From Endobacter medicaginis (GTDB taxonomy: Bacteria > Pseudomonadota > Alphaproteobacteria > Acetobacterales > Acetobacteraceae), in contig NZ_JACHXV010000005.1 in the NCBI RefSeq assembly GCF_014192375.1, positions 248,001-312,000 on the forward strand: a stretch of DNA of 64,000 nucleotides. Reading direction: 5' to 3'. A program made the translations under genes and the position numbers. This document shows, in pieces, positions 52,463-60,182 of this stretch. The notes beneath the pieces were generated by a model, which saw only the letters and a list, made by a program, of their open reading frames with translations, made no database searches and was not told where the DNA came from. Each line of letters begins with the position of its first letter. Position 1 is the first letter of the stretch.

Positions 52463-52837
52463 ATGAGCCTGCCCCTCCTCCGTACCGCGGCCCTGCTCGC
52501 CGCAGGAAGCTGGCTGGCCACCGCCACGGCACAGGCCGCCGGCTGGTCGCCGTCGAAATGCGGCAGCGAGCCGGACGCGCCCACCCTGCATTTGGGCACC
52601 GTCGAGCAGTACAACGCGTCGGTCGATGCCTTCAACGCCTATGCCAAGGCGGCCCGCACCTATAACGACTGCCTGGTGCGCGAGGTCAGCGCCGAGCAGG
52701 CGGCCAACAATGCCGAGGCGGTGAAGCAGAACCAGGCGATCAGCGCGTCGGCGCGCACCATCCAGGGGCGGATCACGGCGAATTTTACCAGGGATTCGGC
52801 AGCGCTCAAGGCGGCAGGGGCGAAGTTGAAGAAGTAG
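52463..52837 (+). CDS. small exported protein, unknown function
   Basis: A 124-residue protein with a signal peptide (cleavage after TAQAA, about residue 25) and a mature part of about 100 residues, mostly helical and Asn/Ala/Lys-rich, with two Cys (CGSEPD and NDCLV) and a Lys-rich end. A TTG two codons upstream (52457) is better spaced from AAAGG than the ATG, so the start is uncertain. No family recognised. Confidence 0.6.
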   Translation: MSLPLLRTAALLAAGSWLATATAQAAGWSPSKCGSEPDAPTLHLGTVEQYNASVDAFNAYAKAARTYNDCLVREVSAEQAANNAEAVKQNQAISASARTIQGRITANFTRDSAALKAAGAKLKK

Positions 52838-52968
52838 GTCTTCTTTTTCTGAAGAAAAAGAAGCAAAAAGACTTTTGAAGGTTTCGGGGGAGAGCGGGTG
52901 TGCTTGGAGATTCCGAACCGCTTGCGACTTTCAGAAGGTCTTTGGTTCTTTCTTTCAAGAAAGAACAT
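52838..52968. repeat. AT-rich intergenic element with two perfect hairpins
   Basis: The spacer between two convergent small genes is far richer in A and T than its surroundings. It opens with a ten-base stem and TGAA loop (52840-52863) and closes with a 22-base palindrome (52945-52966). The inner flanks are also imperfectly complementary. It may be a bidirectional terminator or a copy of a dispersed repeat. Confidence 0.5.
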
Positions 52969-53373
52969 CTATCTTGCGGTCAGTGAGGCCGGCCAGGGGG
53001 CGGTCTGCCAGCGCTGCTGCTCGGGGGTGAGTCCGTAGCGGCCCTGGGCGAGCTGTGGCGCCTGATTGGGCATGTCCGCCCCGGCGGCCCAGCAATCGAC
53101 GCCTCCGAGGCTCCGCGTGCAGTAGGGTTGCGGCGGCAGCGGGGCAGGGGGTGGCTTGCAGTAGCTTTCGTCGCGATCGAGCCGCACGATCGAGCAGTCC
53201 CGCCCGGTGACGGCCGAATAGACCATGTCCGGCACCGAGCGATGGAAGGCGGCGATGTCCAGCCCGGCGAGCCCGGCCACCGGCACCACCGTGCCGGGCA
53301 CGCAGCCGCACAGCGCGCTCAGACAGACCATCAGCCACAACAGGGGGAAGCGGTTCGTCACGATGGCAGCCAT
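52969..53373 (-). CDS. putative lipoprotein, unknown function
   Basis: A 134-residue protein with a hydrophobic N-terminus and a lipobox-like LSALCGC (Cys about residue 24). It has four more Cys in the mature part (CSIVRLD, SYCKPPP, PYCTR, VDCWA), a Pro run, and a conserved-looking end QRWQTAPWP. No family recognised. The start ATG 53373 overlaps the region upstream of the divergent YfgM-like gene. Confidence 0.6.
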   Translation of the reverse strand: MAAIVTNRFPLLWLMVCLSALCGCVPGTVVPVAGLAGLDIAAFHRSVPDMVYSAVTGRDCSIVRLDRDESYCKPPPAPLPPQPYCTRSLGGVDCWAAGADMPNQAPQLAQGRYGLTPEQQRWQTAPWPASLTAR

Positions 53374-53480
53374 TGAGCGCCGCGATCCGTTAAGAAACCG
53401 CTAAGCCGAGAGCATGGCATGGACGTTTGCGGTCTCTCCCGCGCGCCGCTATGGTCCGCGCCTTCGACGGACGGGGTGCG

Positions 53481-54212
53481 GTGTTGACGAGTTTCGATTC
53501 CGAGGTGGACGACGATCTGCGCGCCCAGCGTGCTGTCGCCCTGGCCCGTCGCCTCGCGCCCGTCATTGCCGCCGCGATCGTGCTGCTGCTGGCCGGAATC
53601 GGGCTGTGGCAATATCTGCGCCATCGTGCCGAACAGCGTGCCGAGGCGGCATCGGCCGCCTATTTCGCCGCCGACCAGCTCGCCCAGAAGGCCAGCCCCG
53701 GCGGTGTGCTCGACCGCGCGGCGGCCGGCAAGGCCCGCGATGCGTTCGCTGCCGTGGCAAGGGACGCGCCGGACGGGATCGCGGTGCTGGCGCGGCTGCA
53801 CGTGGCCGGTCTTGCCGCACAACTCGGCGACCTCGCCGCCGCCCATGCCGAATGGGTGCAGGTCGAGGCGGATGACGCGGCTCCGGCCGCACAGCGTTCG
53901 CTCGCCACTCTGCTCGACTGCAGCAGCCGCATCGGTACCGATCCCCTGCCGGCGCTGAAGGCACGTCTCGCACCGCTCGAGGCGCCGGGCGCGCCCTGGC
54001 GCGCGCTGGCCCAGGAGGCGGAGGCGCTGGCCGATCTGGGGGCCGGCGATCAGGCGGCGGCGCGCGCCCTGCTGACCCAGGTCTCGATGTCGGCCGATGC
54101 GCCGCAAGGTGCGCGCCAGCGCGCCCAGGGGCTTTTGCAGACGCTGCCCGCGCCGGCCGCCTCTGCTGACGACAACCACGCGAAAACCACAACGGGCGGC
54201 AAGGCGGGATGA
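53481..54212 (+). CDS. YfgM-like periplasmic TPR protein
   Basis: A 243-residue protein: short acidic N-terminus (SEVDDDLRAQR), one span at about residues 29-45, then Ala-rich helical repeats in the periplasm. It resembles the YfgM/TPR_21 family, which sits just before bamB and der and acts with SecYEG and periplasmic chaperones in E. coli. The start is uncertain: GTG 53481 gives the usual short N-terminus, TTG 53484 is adjacent, and ATG 53451 or 53427 would add 10 or 18 residues. It overlaps bamB by four bases. Confidence 0.75.
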   Translation: MLTSFDSEVDDDLRAQRAVALARRLAPVIAAAIVLLLAGIGLWQYLRHRAEQRAEAASAAYFAADQLAQKASPGGVLDRAAAGKARDAFAAVARDAPDGIAVLARLHVAGLAAQLGDLAAAHAEWVQVEADDAAPAAQRSLATLLDCSSRIGTDPLPALKARLAPLEAPGAPWRALAQEAEALADLGAGDQAAARALLTQVSMSADAPQGARQRAQGLLQTLPAPAASADDNHAKTTTGGKAG

Positions 54213-55588
54213 CCACGCATCGATCACGCGACACGGTTTCGGCCGCACGGCAGGCGGGGCGTCTGGCCCGGCGCAGCGTGCTGCTGGGCGCGGCCGCGAT
54301 GCCTCTCGCCGGCTGCACCTGGCTGTCGCATATCTTCGACGACGACGACAAGGTGCCGGTGATCGGCAAGCGCGAGCCGGTGCTCGGTACCAAGAATGAC
54401 GGGCTCGAACCCTCAGGCGACGTCCGCCCGGTCGATCTCGGCGCCCCGCTCGACAATCCCGACTGGGCGATCGCCGGCCGCGTGCCGAGCCATGACGTCG
54501 GGCATGTCGCGCTGCCCGGCACGGCCAGGCTGTGGCAGGTGTCGATCGGCTCCGTCGACAGCGGGCGCGCCGCACTGACCGCCGAGCCGGTGGTCGCCGG
54601 CGGGCGTGTGTTCACCATGGACGGCGTCGGCCTGGTCAGCGCCTTCGACCTGCGCACCGGACACAGCGTCTGGACGCATGCGACCAAGCCGAAGAAGTCG
54701 CGCAGCTCCAACATGGGCGGCGGGCTCTGCGTGGTCGGCGGCGTCGTGTACGTGGTCGACGGCATGGCCAGCGCGCTCGCCCTCGATGCGGGCTCGGGCA
54801 AGGAGCTGTGGTCGGTCGATATCGGCACGCCGGGCCGCTCCGCACCCAGCGTGGTCGACGGGCGGATGTTCTTCGGCACCATCGACGAGCGGCTGATCGC
54901 GCTCGATGCGGCTTCCGGCAAGACCCTGTGGTCCTACCAGGCCTCGCCCTCGACGACGATCACGCTCGGCCAGCCGGCACCGGCCATCGACGGCGATTTC
55001 GTCGTCGCGGGTTTCGGCTCGGGCGACATCGTCGCGCTCCGCGCCGACAGCGGCGTGCAGATCTGGTCGGACAGTCTCGGCGCCGGCAATGGCCGTGTGT
55101 CGGTCACCGACCTCGCCTCGGTGCATGCGCTGCCGCTGATCAAGGATGGCACGGTCTATCTGATCAGCATGGGCGATGTGTTCACTGCCGTGGACCTGCG
55201 CTCGGGGCGCCGCATCTGGGAGCGCGCGGTGGCCGGCAAGGACGAGCCGGTGATCGCCAATGGCTGGCTGTTCATCCTCTCCGTCGAGCAGCGCCTTGCG
55301 GCGATCGACCCGGCCACGGGTGCGGTGCGCTGGGCGGTGGATCTGCCGCACTGGAAGAAGCCGAACAAGCAGAAGGGTGCGATCACCTGGAACGGGCCGC
55401 TGCTCGCCGGCGGCCAGCTGCATCTGACCTCCGATGACGGCCGCCTGATCGCGGTGGATGCGGCGAACGGCAAGATCATCGCCACCGTCAAGCTGACCGC
55501 GCCGGCGGCCCTCGCACCGGTGGCGGCGTCGGGGGTGATGCTGGTCGTCACCCATGACGGCAAGCTGACCGCCTACGGCCGCGCCTGA
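54209..55588 (+). CDS. bamB: outer-membrane assembly lipoprotein BamB
   Basis: A 459-residue beta-propeller lipoprotein. A twin-Arg-containing N-terminus leads to the lipobox PLAGCTW (Cys about residue 36). PQQ-like blades then recur ([47 protein letters not shown]). Gene order with der supports BamB rather than a quinoprotein dehydrogenase. The ATG overlaps the preceding gene by four bases and the stop overlaps der by one. Confidence 0.92.
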   Translation: MTTHRSRDTVSAARQAGRLARRSVLLGAAAMPLAGCTWLSHIFDDDDKVPVIGKREPVLGTKNDGLEPSGDVRPVDLGAPLDNPDWAIAGRVPSHDVGHVALPGTARLWQVSIGSVDSGRAALTAEPVVAGGRVFTMDGVGLVSAFDLRTGHSVWTHATKPKKSRSSNMGGGLCVVGGVVYVVDGMASALALDAGSGKELWSVDIGTPGRSAPSVVDGRMFFGTIDERLIALDAASGKTLWSYQASPSTTITLGQPAPAIDGDFVVAGFGSGDIVALRADSGVQIWSDSLGAGNGRVSVTDLASVHALPLIKDGTVYLISMGDVFTAVDLRSGRRIWERAVAGKDEPVIANGWLFILSVEQRLAAIDPATGAVRWAVDLPHWKKPNKQKGAITWNGPLLAGGQLHLTSDDGRLIAVDAANGKIIATVKLTAPAALAPVAASGVMLVVTHDGKLTAYGRA

Positions 55589-57060
55589 TGGCGCAGCGCA
55601 GTCGCGGCCGGTCCGAGCCCGAGCGGCCCAGGCCACGGCCGAAGCCGCCTGTCGGCGCGGTGCTGCCGGTGGTGGCGGTGGCCGGGCGACCGAATGTCGG
55701 CAAGTCCACCCTGTTCAACAAGCTGACCGGGCGCCGACAGGCGCTGGTCGCCGACACGCCCGGCGTGACGCGCGACCGCAAGGAGGGCACCGCCCTGCTG
55801 CGCGGCCGCTGGGTGCGGGTGATCGATACCGCGGGGCTGGAGGAAAGTGCTCCCGAGACGCTGGCCGGGCGGATGCGGGCCTCGTCGGAATCGGCGGTGG
55901 CCGGGGCCGATCTGGTGCTGTTCGTGGTCGATGCGCGGGCCGGGATCACGCCGGCGGATGCGCATTTCGCCGACTGGCTGCGTCGTCAGGGCCGGCCCGT
56001 GCTGCTGGTCGCCAACAAGGCGGAGGGGCGCGCGGGCGCGGACGCCGCGATGGACGCCTACAGCCTGGGCCTGGGCAGCCCGGTGGCGATCTCGGCCGAG
56101 CATGGTGAGGGCATCGCCGATCTGATGGGCGAGATCACGGACCGGCTGCCGCCCGAGCCGGAGGCCGTGGAGCCTGAGGAGGCGGAGGTGCTTGCACCCG
56201 TGCCGGACGCCACCGATGACGAGACCCCGGCCCCCGACGATCGTCCGCCCGGGCCGCTGCGGCTGGCCATCGTCGGGCGGCCGAATGCGGGCAAGTCGAC
56301 GCTGCTGAACCGGCTGCTCGGCGAGGAGCGGATGATCACCGGCCCCGAGCCGGGGCTGACGCGCGATTCGATCGCCGTGCAGCTTTCCGATGCCGAGGGG
56401 CCGATCGAGCTGGTGGACACCGCCGGGCTGCGTCGCAAGGCACGCATCGAGGCGCCGTTGGAGAAGATGTCGGTCAGTGCGTCGATCGAGGCGCTGAAGA
56501 TGGCCGAGGTCGCGGTGCTGGTGATCGATGCGACCGAGGGCGTGCACGAGCAGGACCTGCAGATCGCGCGGCTGATCGAGCGCGAGGGGCGCGGCTGCAT
56601 CCTCGTGCTCAACAAGTGGGATGCGGTCGAGGACCGTTCGGTCACGCGGCAGGCAGTGGCCGACCGGCTCGAGACCTCGCTGGCCCAGATGAAGGGCATC
56701 CCCGTCGTCACCATCTCGGCGATGACCGGGGCGGGGGTGGAGCGGCTGCTGCCGGCGGTGCGCAAGCTGCTGGCGGTGTGGAACCGCCGGGTCGCGACTG
56801 GCGCGCTCAACCGCTGGTTCGAGGCCGCACTCGAGCGCCATGCGCCGCCGCTGGTGGACGGGCGGCGGCTCAAGCTGCGCTACATGACGCAGGTCAAGGC
56901 GCGGCCGCCGACCTTCCTGGTGTTCGGCACCCGGGCCGAGCAGATGCCGGAGGATTACCGGCGCTATCTGGTCAACGGGTTGCGCGAGAGTTTCGACCTT
57001 CCCGGTGTGCCGATCCGGCTGCAGTGCCGCGGCACGCGCAATCCCTATGCGGATGACTGA
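55588..57060 (+). CDS. der: ribosome-assembly GTPase Der (EngA)
   Basis: A 490-residue tandem GTPase for 50S subunit assembly. The first G domain has GRPNVGKST at about 33-41 and DTPGV; the second has GRPNAGKST at about 229 and DTAGL. An acidic Pro/Glu/Asp linker (about 190-220) joins them, and the KH-like C-terminal domain follows (LNRWFEAAL...PTFLVFG). An N-terminal Arg/Pro-rich extension of about 25 residues is unusual. Confidence 0.96.
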   Translation: MAQRSRGRSEPERPRPRPKPPVGAVLPVVAVAGRPNVGKSTLFNKLTGRRQALVADTPGVTRDRKEGTALLRGRWVRVIDTAGLEESAPETLAGRMRASSESAVAGADLVLFVVDARAGITPADAHFADWLRRQGRPVLLVANKAEGRAGADAAMDAYSLGLGSPVAISAEHGEGIADLMGEITDRLPPEPEAVEPEEAEVLAPVPDATDDETPAPDDRPPGPLRLAIVGRPNAGKSTLLNRLLGEERMITGPEPGLTRDSIAVQLSDAEGPIELVDTAGLRRKARIEAPLEKMSVSASIEALKMAEVAVLVIDATEGVHEQDLQIARLIEREGRGCILVLNKWDAVEDRSVTRQAVADRLETSLAQMKGIPVVTISAMTGAGVERLLPAVRKLLAVWNRRVATGALNRWFEAALERHAPPLVDGRRLKLRYMTQVKARPPTFLVFGTRAEQMPEDYRRYLVNGLRESFDLPGVPIRLQCRGTRNPYADD

Positions 57061-57069
57061 TGACAGGGG

Positions 57070-57093
57070 CCGGGCGGGGACGACCCCGCCCGG
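57070..57093. terminator. hairpin between convergent der and TonB receptor genes
   Basis: A perfect ten-base GC stem (57070-57079 with 57084-57093) and ACGA loop sits between the two stops. No T-run follows on either strand, so it is a pausing or bidirectional terminator candidate rather than a classic one. Confidence 0.5.
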
Positions 57094-57099
57094 GACCGC

Positions 57100-59736
57100 T
57101 CAGAACGTCAGGTTGAGGCGGCCGTAGTAGAATCCGCCGGTCATCGGCACCTGGGCGGAGTCGTTGTCGTAGTACTGAACGCCGAGGCTGGTCACGACGA
57201 GCGGCTTGCGACGCGGGCGGATGTTGAACAGGTTATCGCCGCCGATGGCCAGATGCAGGTTGTCGAGCAGCCTGTAGCCGACCTCGAGATCGGTGGTCCA
57301 GCGCGGGGTGTTCCTGAACTCGTAGAAGTAGACGTTGGAGTACTGGAGGACGGGATTGGGTTCCTGATCCTGGTACTTGACGTTGTTCTTGGTCTCGCCC
57401 CAGCGGGTCTGGCGGACGTTGACGTCGAACTTGTCGATCTGCCACAGGGCGTTGAGGATCAGCTTGCTGCGCGGCGTCGCGGTGGTCAGCCAGCCGATGG
57501 TCTGGGCGTTGGCGTAAGGCGCGTGCTGCGGCGTCGAATCGTTGCCGACATGGGTCACGCGGGTGCGATTGAGGTCGAGATCCGCGCTCCAGGTCACCCG
57601 GCCGAACTGGCCGAAGCGGGTGAGGTAGTTCCAGTTCAGATCCAGCCCCTGGGTGCGGGTCGACACACCGTTGGCGAAATACTGCGCACTGACATTGGCG
57701 TTGCTGTTGTTGGAGAACACCGGCAGCTGCGTGCCGGTCGCGACGATCGCGGCCGCGGCGGGATCGCCCGACAGGCCGCCGGCCAGCACCACGCGGTCGC
57801 GGATGTTGATCTGGTAGACGTCGACGGTGACCGACATGTCGCGCACCGGGGCGAGCACGATGCCGCCGCCGATGTTCCACGACCGCTCGGGCTTGAGCGG
57901 GATCGCGCCGATCGAGGCGGCACCCGGCGAATTGGCAGCCAGGATGCCCTGCGCGCCGGTCGGCGAGACGTTGAGGGCGGAGAAATGTTCCTCCGCCAGG
58001 GTGGGCGCACGGAAGCCGTTGCCGACCGTGCCGCGGATGGCGATCTGCCTGGTGAAGTCGTAGCGGGTGGAGACCTTGCCGGTGAAGGTGTGCTGGCTGT
58101 CGGTGTAGTATTCGTAACGGCCGGCGAGATCGACGTCCCATTGCTTCACCGGATGGACGTCGTCATCGACATAGGCCGCCCAGACGTCGCGATGCCACTG
58201 GCCGGCATTGGAGGGCAGCAGGCCGGCGAAGCCCTGGGTGCCGCCGAGCAGCCACGAGGCCGGATCGCCGGCGCCCAGCTTGTAGTCTTCCATGCGCTCT
58301 TCCGCGCCGAAGGCCAGTGTCATCGGCATGGTGAAGACGTGGAAGGCGCGGCTGAAGTCGAGATTGTTGGTCCACTGGCTGTTGATCATCGTCTGGGCGC
58401 GCACGGTGGTGGGCGTGTAGCCGCCGCGATAGCCGTAGGGCCGGATGGCGGCGAAATTGGCCGCGGTGCCGGGCGCGTACAGGCGGGTGTTGGCGGTGTT
58501 CTTGTTGCCGATGTCGAGATTGTCCTGGCCCCAGGTGGTGGACAGATCGACATGGAAGCCGAACATGTCCGGCGCCTTGAGGCCGAGCACGGCGCTGTAC
58601 TGGTTCTCGAAGATGGTCTCGAGCGGCGAGAAGCCGATCGGCCACACCTGCGGCAGACGGGTGGGCGTGCGGTAGTTCTCGTAGCTCTCGCCGTAGCGGC
58701 GGCCATAGGTGATCACGCCATAGGTCTGCAGCCCGCCGAAGACGTCCGGCGCGACGGTGCTGCCCCAGTTCAGCGAGGCGGTCTGGCGGGTTTCCTCGGG
58801 CGTGGAGAGGATCTTGTTGGAATCGGGCGGGAAGACGCCGTTCGCGGCCGGGCTGAGGGAGCGGAGGTCAAAGGTTTTCGTCACGAAATGGTCGGCGTGG
58901 AAGCTCTGGAAGCTGGCATGCACGTAGCCGTCGCTGCCGAAATAGAAACCCTTGTCGAGATCGGCCTGATACTGCCAGCCATCGCCATTGTAGGCGTTCG
59001 CGCCGGTCAGGAAAGACGCGCTGCCGGAGGCGTTCTTCTTGAGGATGACGTTGACGACGCCGGCGATGGCGTCGGAGCCGTACATCGCCGCCGCGCCGTC
59101 GCGCAGCACCTCGATATGGTCGATGGCGGCGGCCGGGATCAGGTTGATGTCGACCGGGGTGGCACCCGCCTCGGGGCCGCCATCAGCGGTGATGTTGGAG
59201 GTGCCGTTGCGGCGTTTGCCGTCGATCAGCACCAGCGTCTCGTTGGGGTTGAGGCCGCGCATGCGGATCGAGCTGGTCAGGTTGGCGGTGTCCTGGCCCA
59301 TCGACTTGGTGTTGATCGAGGCGTTGGTGGTGATCAGCGCGCCGACCAGGTTCGGCTGGCCGGTGCGGGCGAGCTGCGCGGAGGTGATGACATCGACCGG
59401 GGTGGTGCTGTCACGCGCCTTGCGGCTGACACGCGAGCCGGTGACGATCACGGATTCCGAGGTGTCGACCGGTGCCGACGCGCCGCGGCGATGCGAGATC
59501 GCCGCGGGTGCCGGCATGCCGGGCTGGGGCGAGGACGCGGCCGCGGCCGTTGCGGCCGGGCCTGCGGCGGCCTTCCTGTGGGCCGCCGGCTTCTTCTTGT
59601 GGTGCACGGCATGCGGCGCGGTGGTCTGCGACAGGGCTGCAACGGACGATGCGGCCATGATCGCCGGGCAGGCCCCGAGCAGCAGGGCGAGGCGCCATCC
59701 CGGGGTCTGCAATCTGCGCGTGGCGGCCATCCGCAT
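57100..59736 (-). CDS. TonB-dependent receptor, left member of a divergent pair
   Basis: An 878-residue outer-membrane receptor: signal peptide (about 1-37), a His/Lys then Ala/Pro-rich linker (about 38-80), plug domain (about 85-200, with VDTSESVIVTGSR and RGLNPNETLVLIDG) and a large barrel ending YYGRLNLTF. The TGSR start and the INVNLIPAAAIDHIEVLRDGAAAMYGSDA-type plug belong to the carbohydrate/siderophore-like receptor branch; the ligand is unknown. The start is ATG 59736 after AGGAG rather than the upstream frame to 59772. It is nearly identical over long stretches to the receptor at 60183. Confidence 0.92.
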   Translation of the reverse strand: MRMAATRRLQTPGWRLALLLGACPAIMAASSVAALSQTTAPHAVHHKKKPAAHRKAAAGPAATAAAASSPQPGMPAPAAISHRRGASAPVDTSESVIVTGSRVSRKARDSTTPVDVITSAQLARTGQPNLVGALITTNASINTKSMGQDTANLTSSIRMRGLNPNETLVLIDGKRRNGTSNITADGGPEAGATPVDINLIPAAAIDHIEVLRDGAAAMYGSDAIAGVVNVILKKNASGSASFLTGANAYNGDGWQYQADLDKGFYFGSDGYVHASFQSFHADHFVTKTFDLRSLSPAANGVFPPDSNKILSTPEETRQTASLNWGSTVAPDVFGGLQTYGVITYGRRYGESYENYRTPTRLPQVWPIGFSPLETIFENQYSAVLGLKAPDMFGFHVDLSTTWGQDNLDIGNKNTANTRLYAPGTAANFAAIRPYGYRGGYTPTTVRAQTMINSQWTNNLDFSRAFHVFTMPMTLAFGAEERMEDYKLGAGDPASWLLGGTQGFAGLLPSNAGQWHRDVWAAYVDDDVHPVKQWDVDLAGRYEYYTDSQHTFTGKVSTRYDFTRQIAIRGTVGNGFRAPTLAEEHFSALNVSPTGAQGILAANSPGAASIGAIPLKPERSWNIGGGIVLAPVRDMSVTVDVYQINIRDRVVLAGGLSGDPAAAAIVATGTQLPVFSNNSNANVSAQYFANGVSTRTQGLDLNWNYLTRFGQFGRVTWSADLDLNRTRVTHVGNDSTPQHAPYANAQTIGWLTTATPRSKLILNALWQIDKFDVNVRQTRWGETKNNVKYQDQEPNPVLQYSNVYFYEFRNTPRWTTDLEVGYRLLDNLHLAIGGDNLFNIRPRRKPLVVTSLGVQYYDNDSAQVPMTGGFYYGRLNLTF

Positions 59737-59790
59737 CGTGTCGGTCTCCTGGAGATTTCGAATGGGAGGCATACCGTCACGGATTCGTGA

Positions 59791-59802
59791 TTATTGCAAT
59801 AA
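59791..59802. promoter_or_regulatory. 12-base palindrome TTATTGCAATAA
   Basis: A perfect palindrome 55-66 bases upstream of the left receptor start, overlapping the -12 region of the weak sigma54-like site at 59795-59811. It could be a repressor operator. Confidence 0.4.
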
Positions 59803-59811
59803 ACGAACAAA
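59795..59811 (-). promoter_or_regulatory. degenerate sigma54-like promoter for the left receptor
   Basis: On the minus strand TTTGTTCG-TTTA-TTGCA has a perfect TTGCA -12 element at the correct distance from a poor -24 element (one of the two key G is missing). It would give a leader of about 48 bases. It is weak alone and listed because the divergent gene has a full match. Confidence 0.3.
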
Positions 59812-59943
59812 GAGCGTTGCGCATCCCCGCTGTCTTGTTGCTTAAATGTAACCACTTGGGTTGAAGTGATACGTGCGCCGGCACAATGCGTCCGGCGGTG
59901 CGGAGTGCGAACGGTCCGCGCGCAATCGTTATGCAATCGATGC

Positions 59944-59971
59944 CCGAAAATTCGGCATCCCTGCATCAGGG
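59944..59971. promoter_or_regulatory. two inverted repeats, possible activator sites
   Basis: CCGAA-AA-TTCGG (59944-59955) is followed at once by CCCTG-CAT-CAGGG (59959-59971). They lie about 115-140 bases upstream of the sigma54 promoter, the usual range for enhancer-binding activators. Together with the elements above and below, these are the only structures I see in the 446-base divergent gap 59737-60182. Confidence 0.4.
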
Positions 59972-60085
59972 TTGTCGGATCGGATCCTGAAACGACGATC
60001 CTAGCAGACCCAAGGACGCTTCCACCGGGGCGGGGATGGGCGCGTGGCGGTTCATTTCCGGTTTTGGATTCGACTCTGGTTCGAT

Positions 60086-60102
60086 CTGGCACGGGAATTG
60101 CT
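60086..60102 (+). promoter_or_regulatory. sigma54 (RpoN) promoter, full consensus match
   Basis: CTGGCACGGGAATTGCT fits the sigma54 consensus YTGGCACGRNNNTTGCW at all positions, with exactly ten bases between GG (-24) and GC (-12). Transcription would begin near 60113 and leave a leader of about 70 bases before the receptor ATG at 60183. Confidence 0.75.
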
Positions 60103-60182
60103 ACGGTAGCGTGAATATCTCGCTGCCGATGTGTGGCGGGAGGTCCAAATCGCTTGCTGGATACCGGGGAGACCGAAAACCC

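Noticed and set aside
52840-52863. Classic intrinsic terminator for the gene ending at 52837
   Set aside because: The stem is perfect but no T-run follows on the plus strand; recorded as part of an AT-rich palindromic element instead.
60036-60182. Longer start for the right-hand TonB receptor
   Set aside because: The segment holds a sigma54 promoter and its product has no signal peptide; ATG 60183 with GGAG gives one directly.
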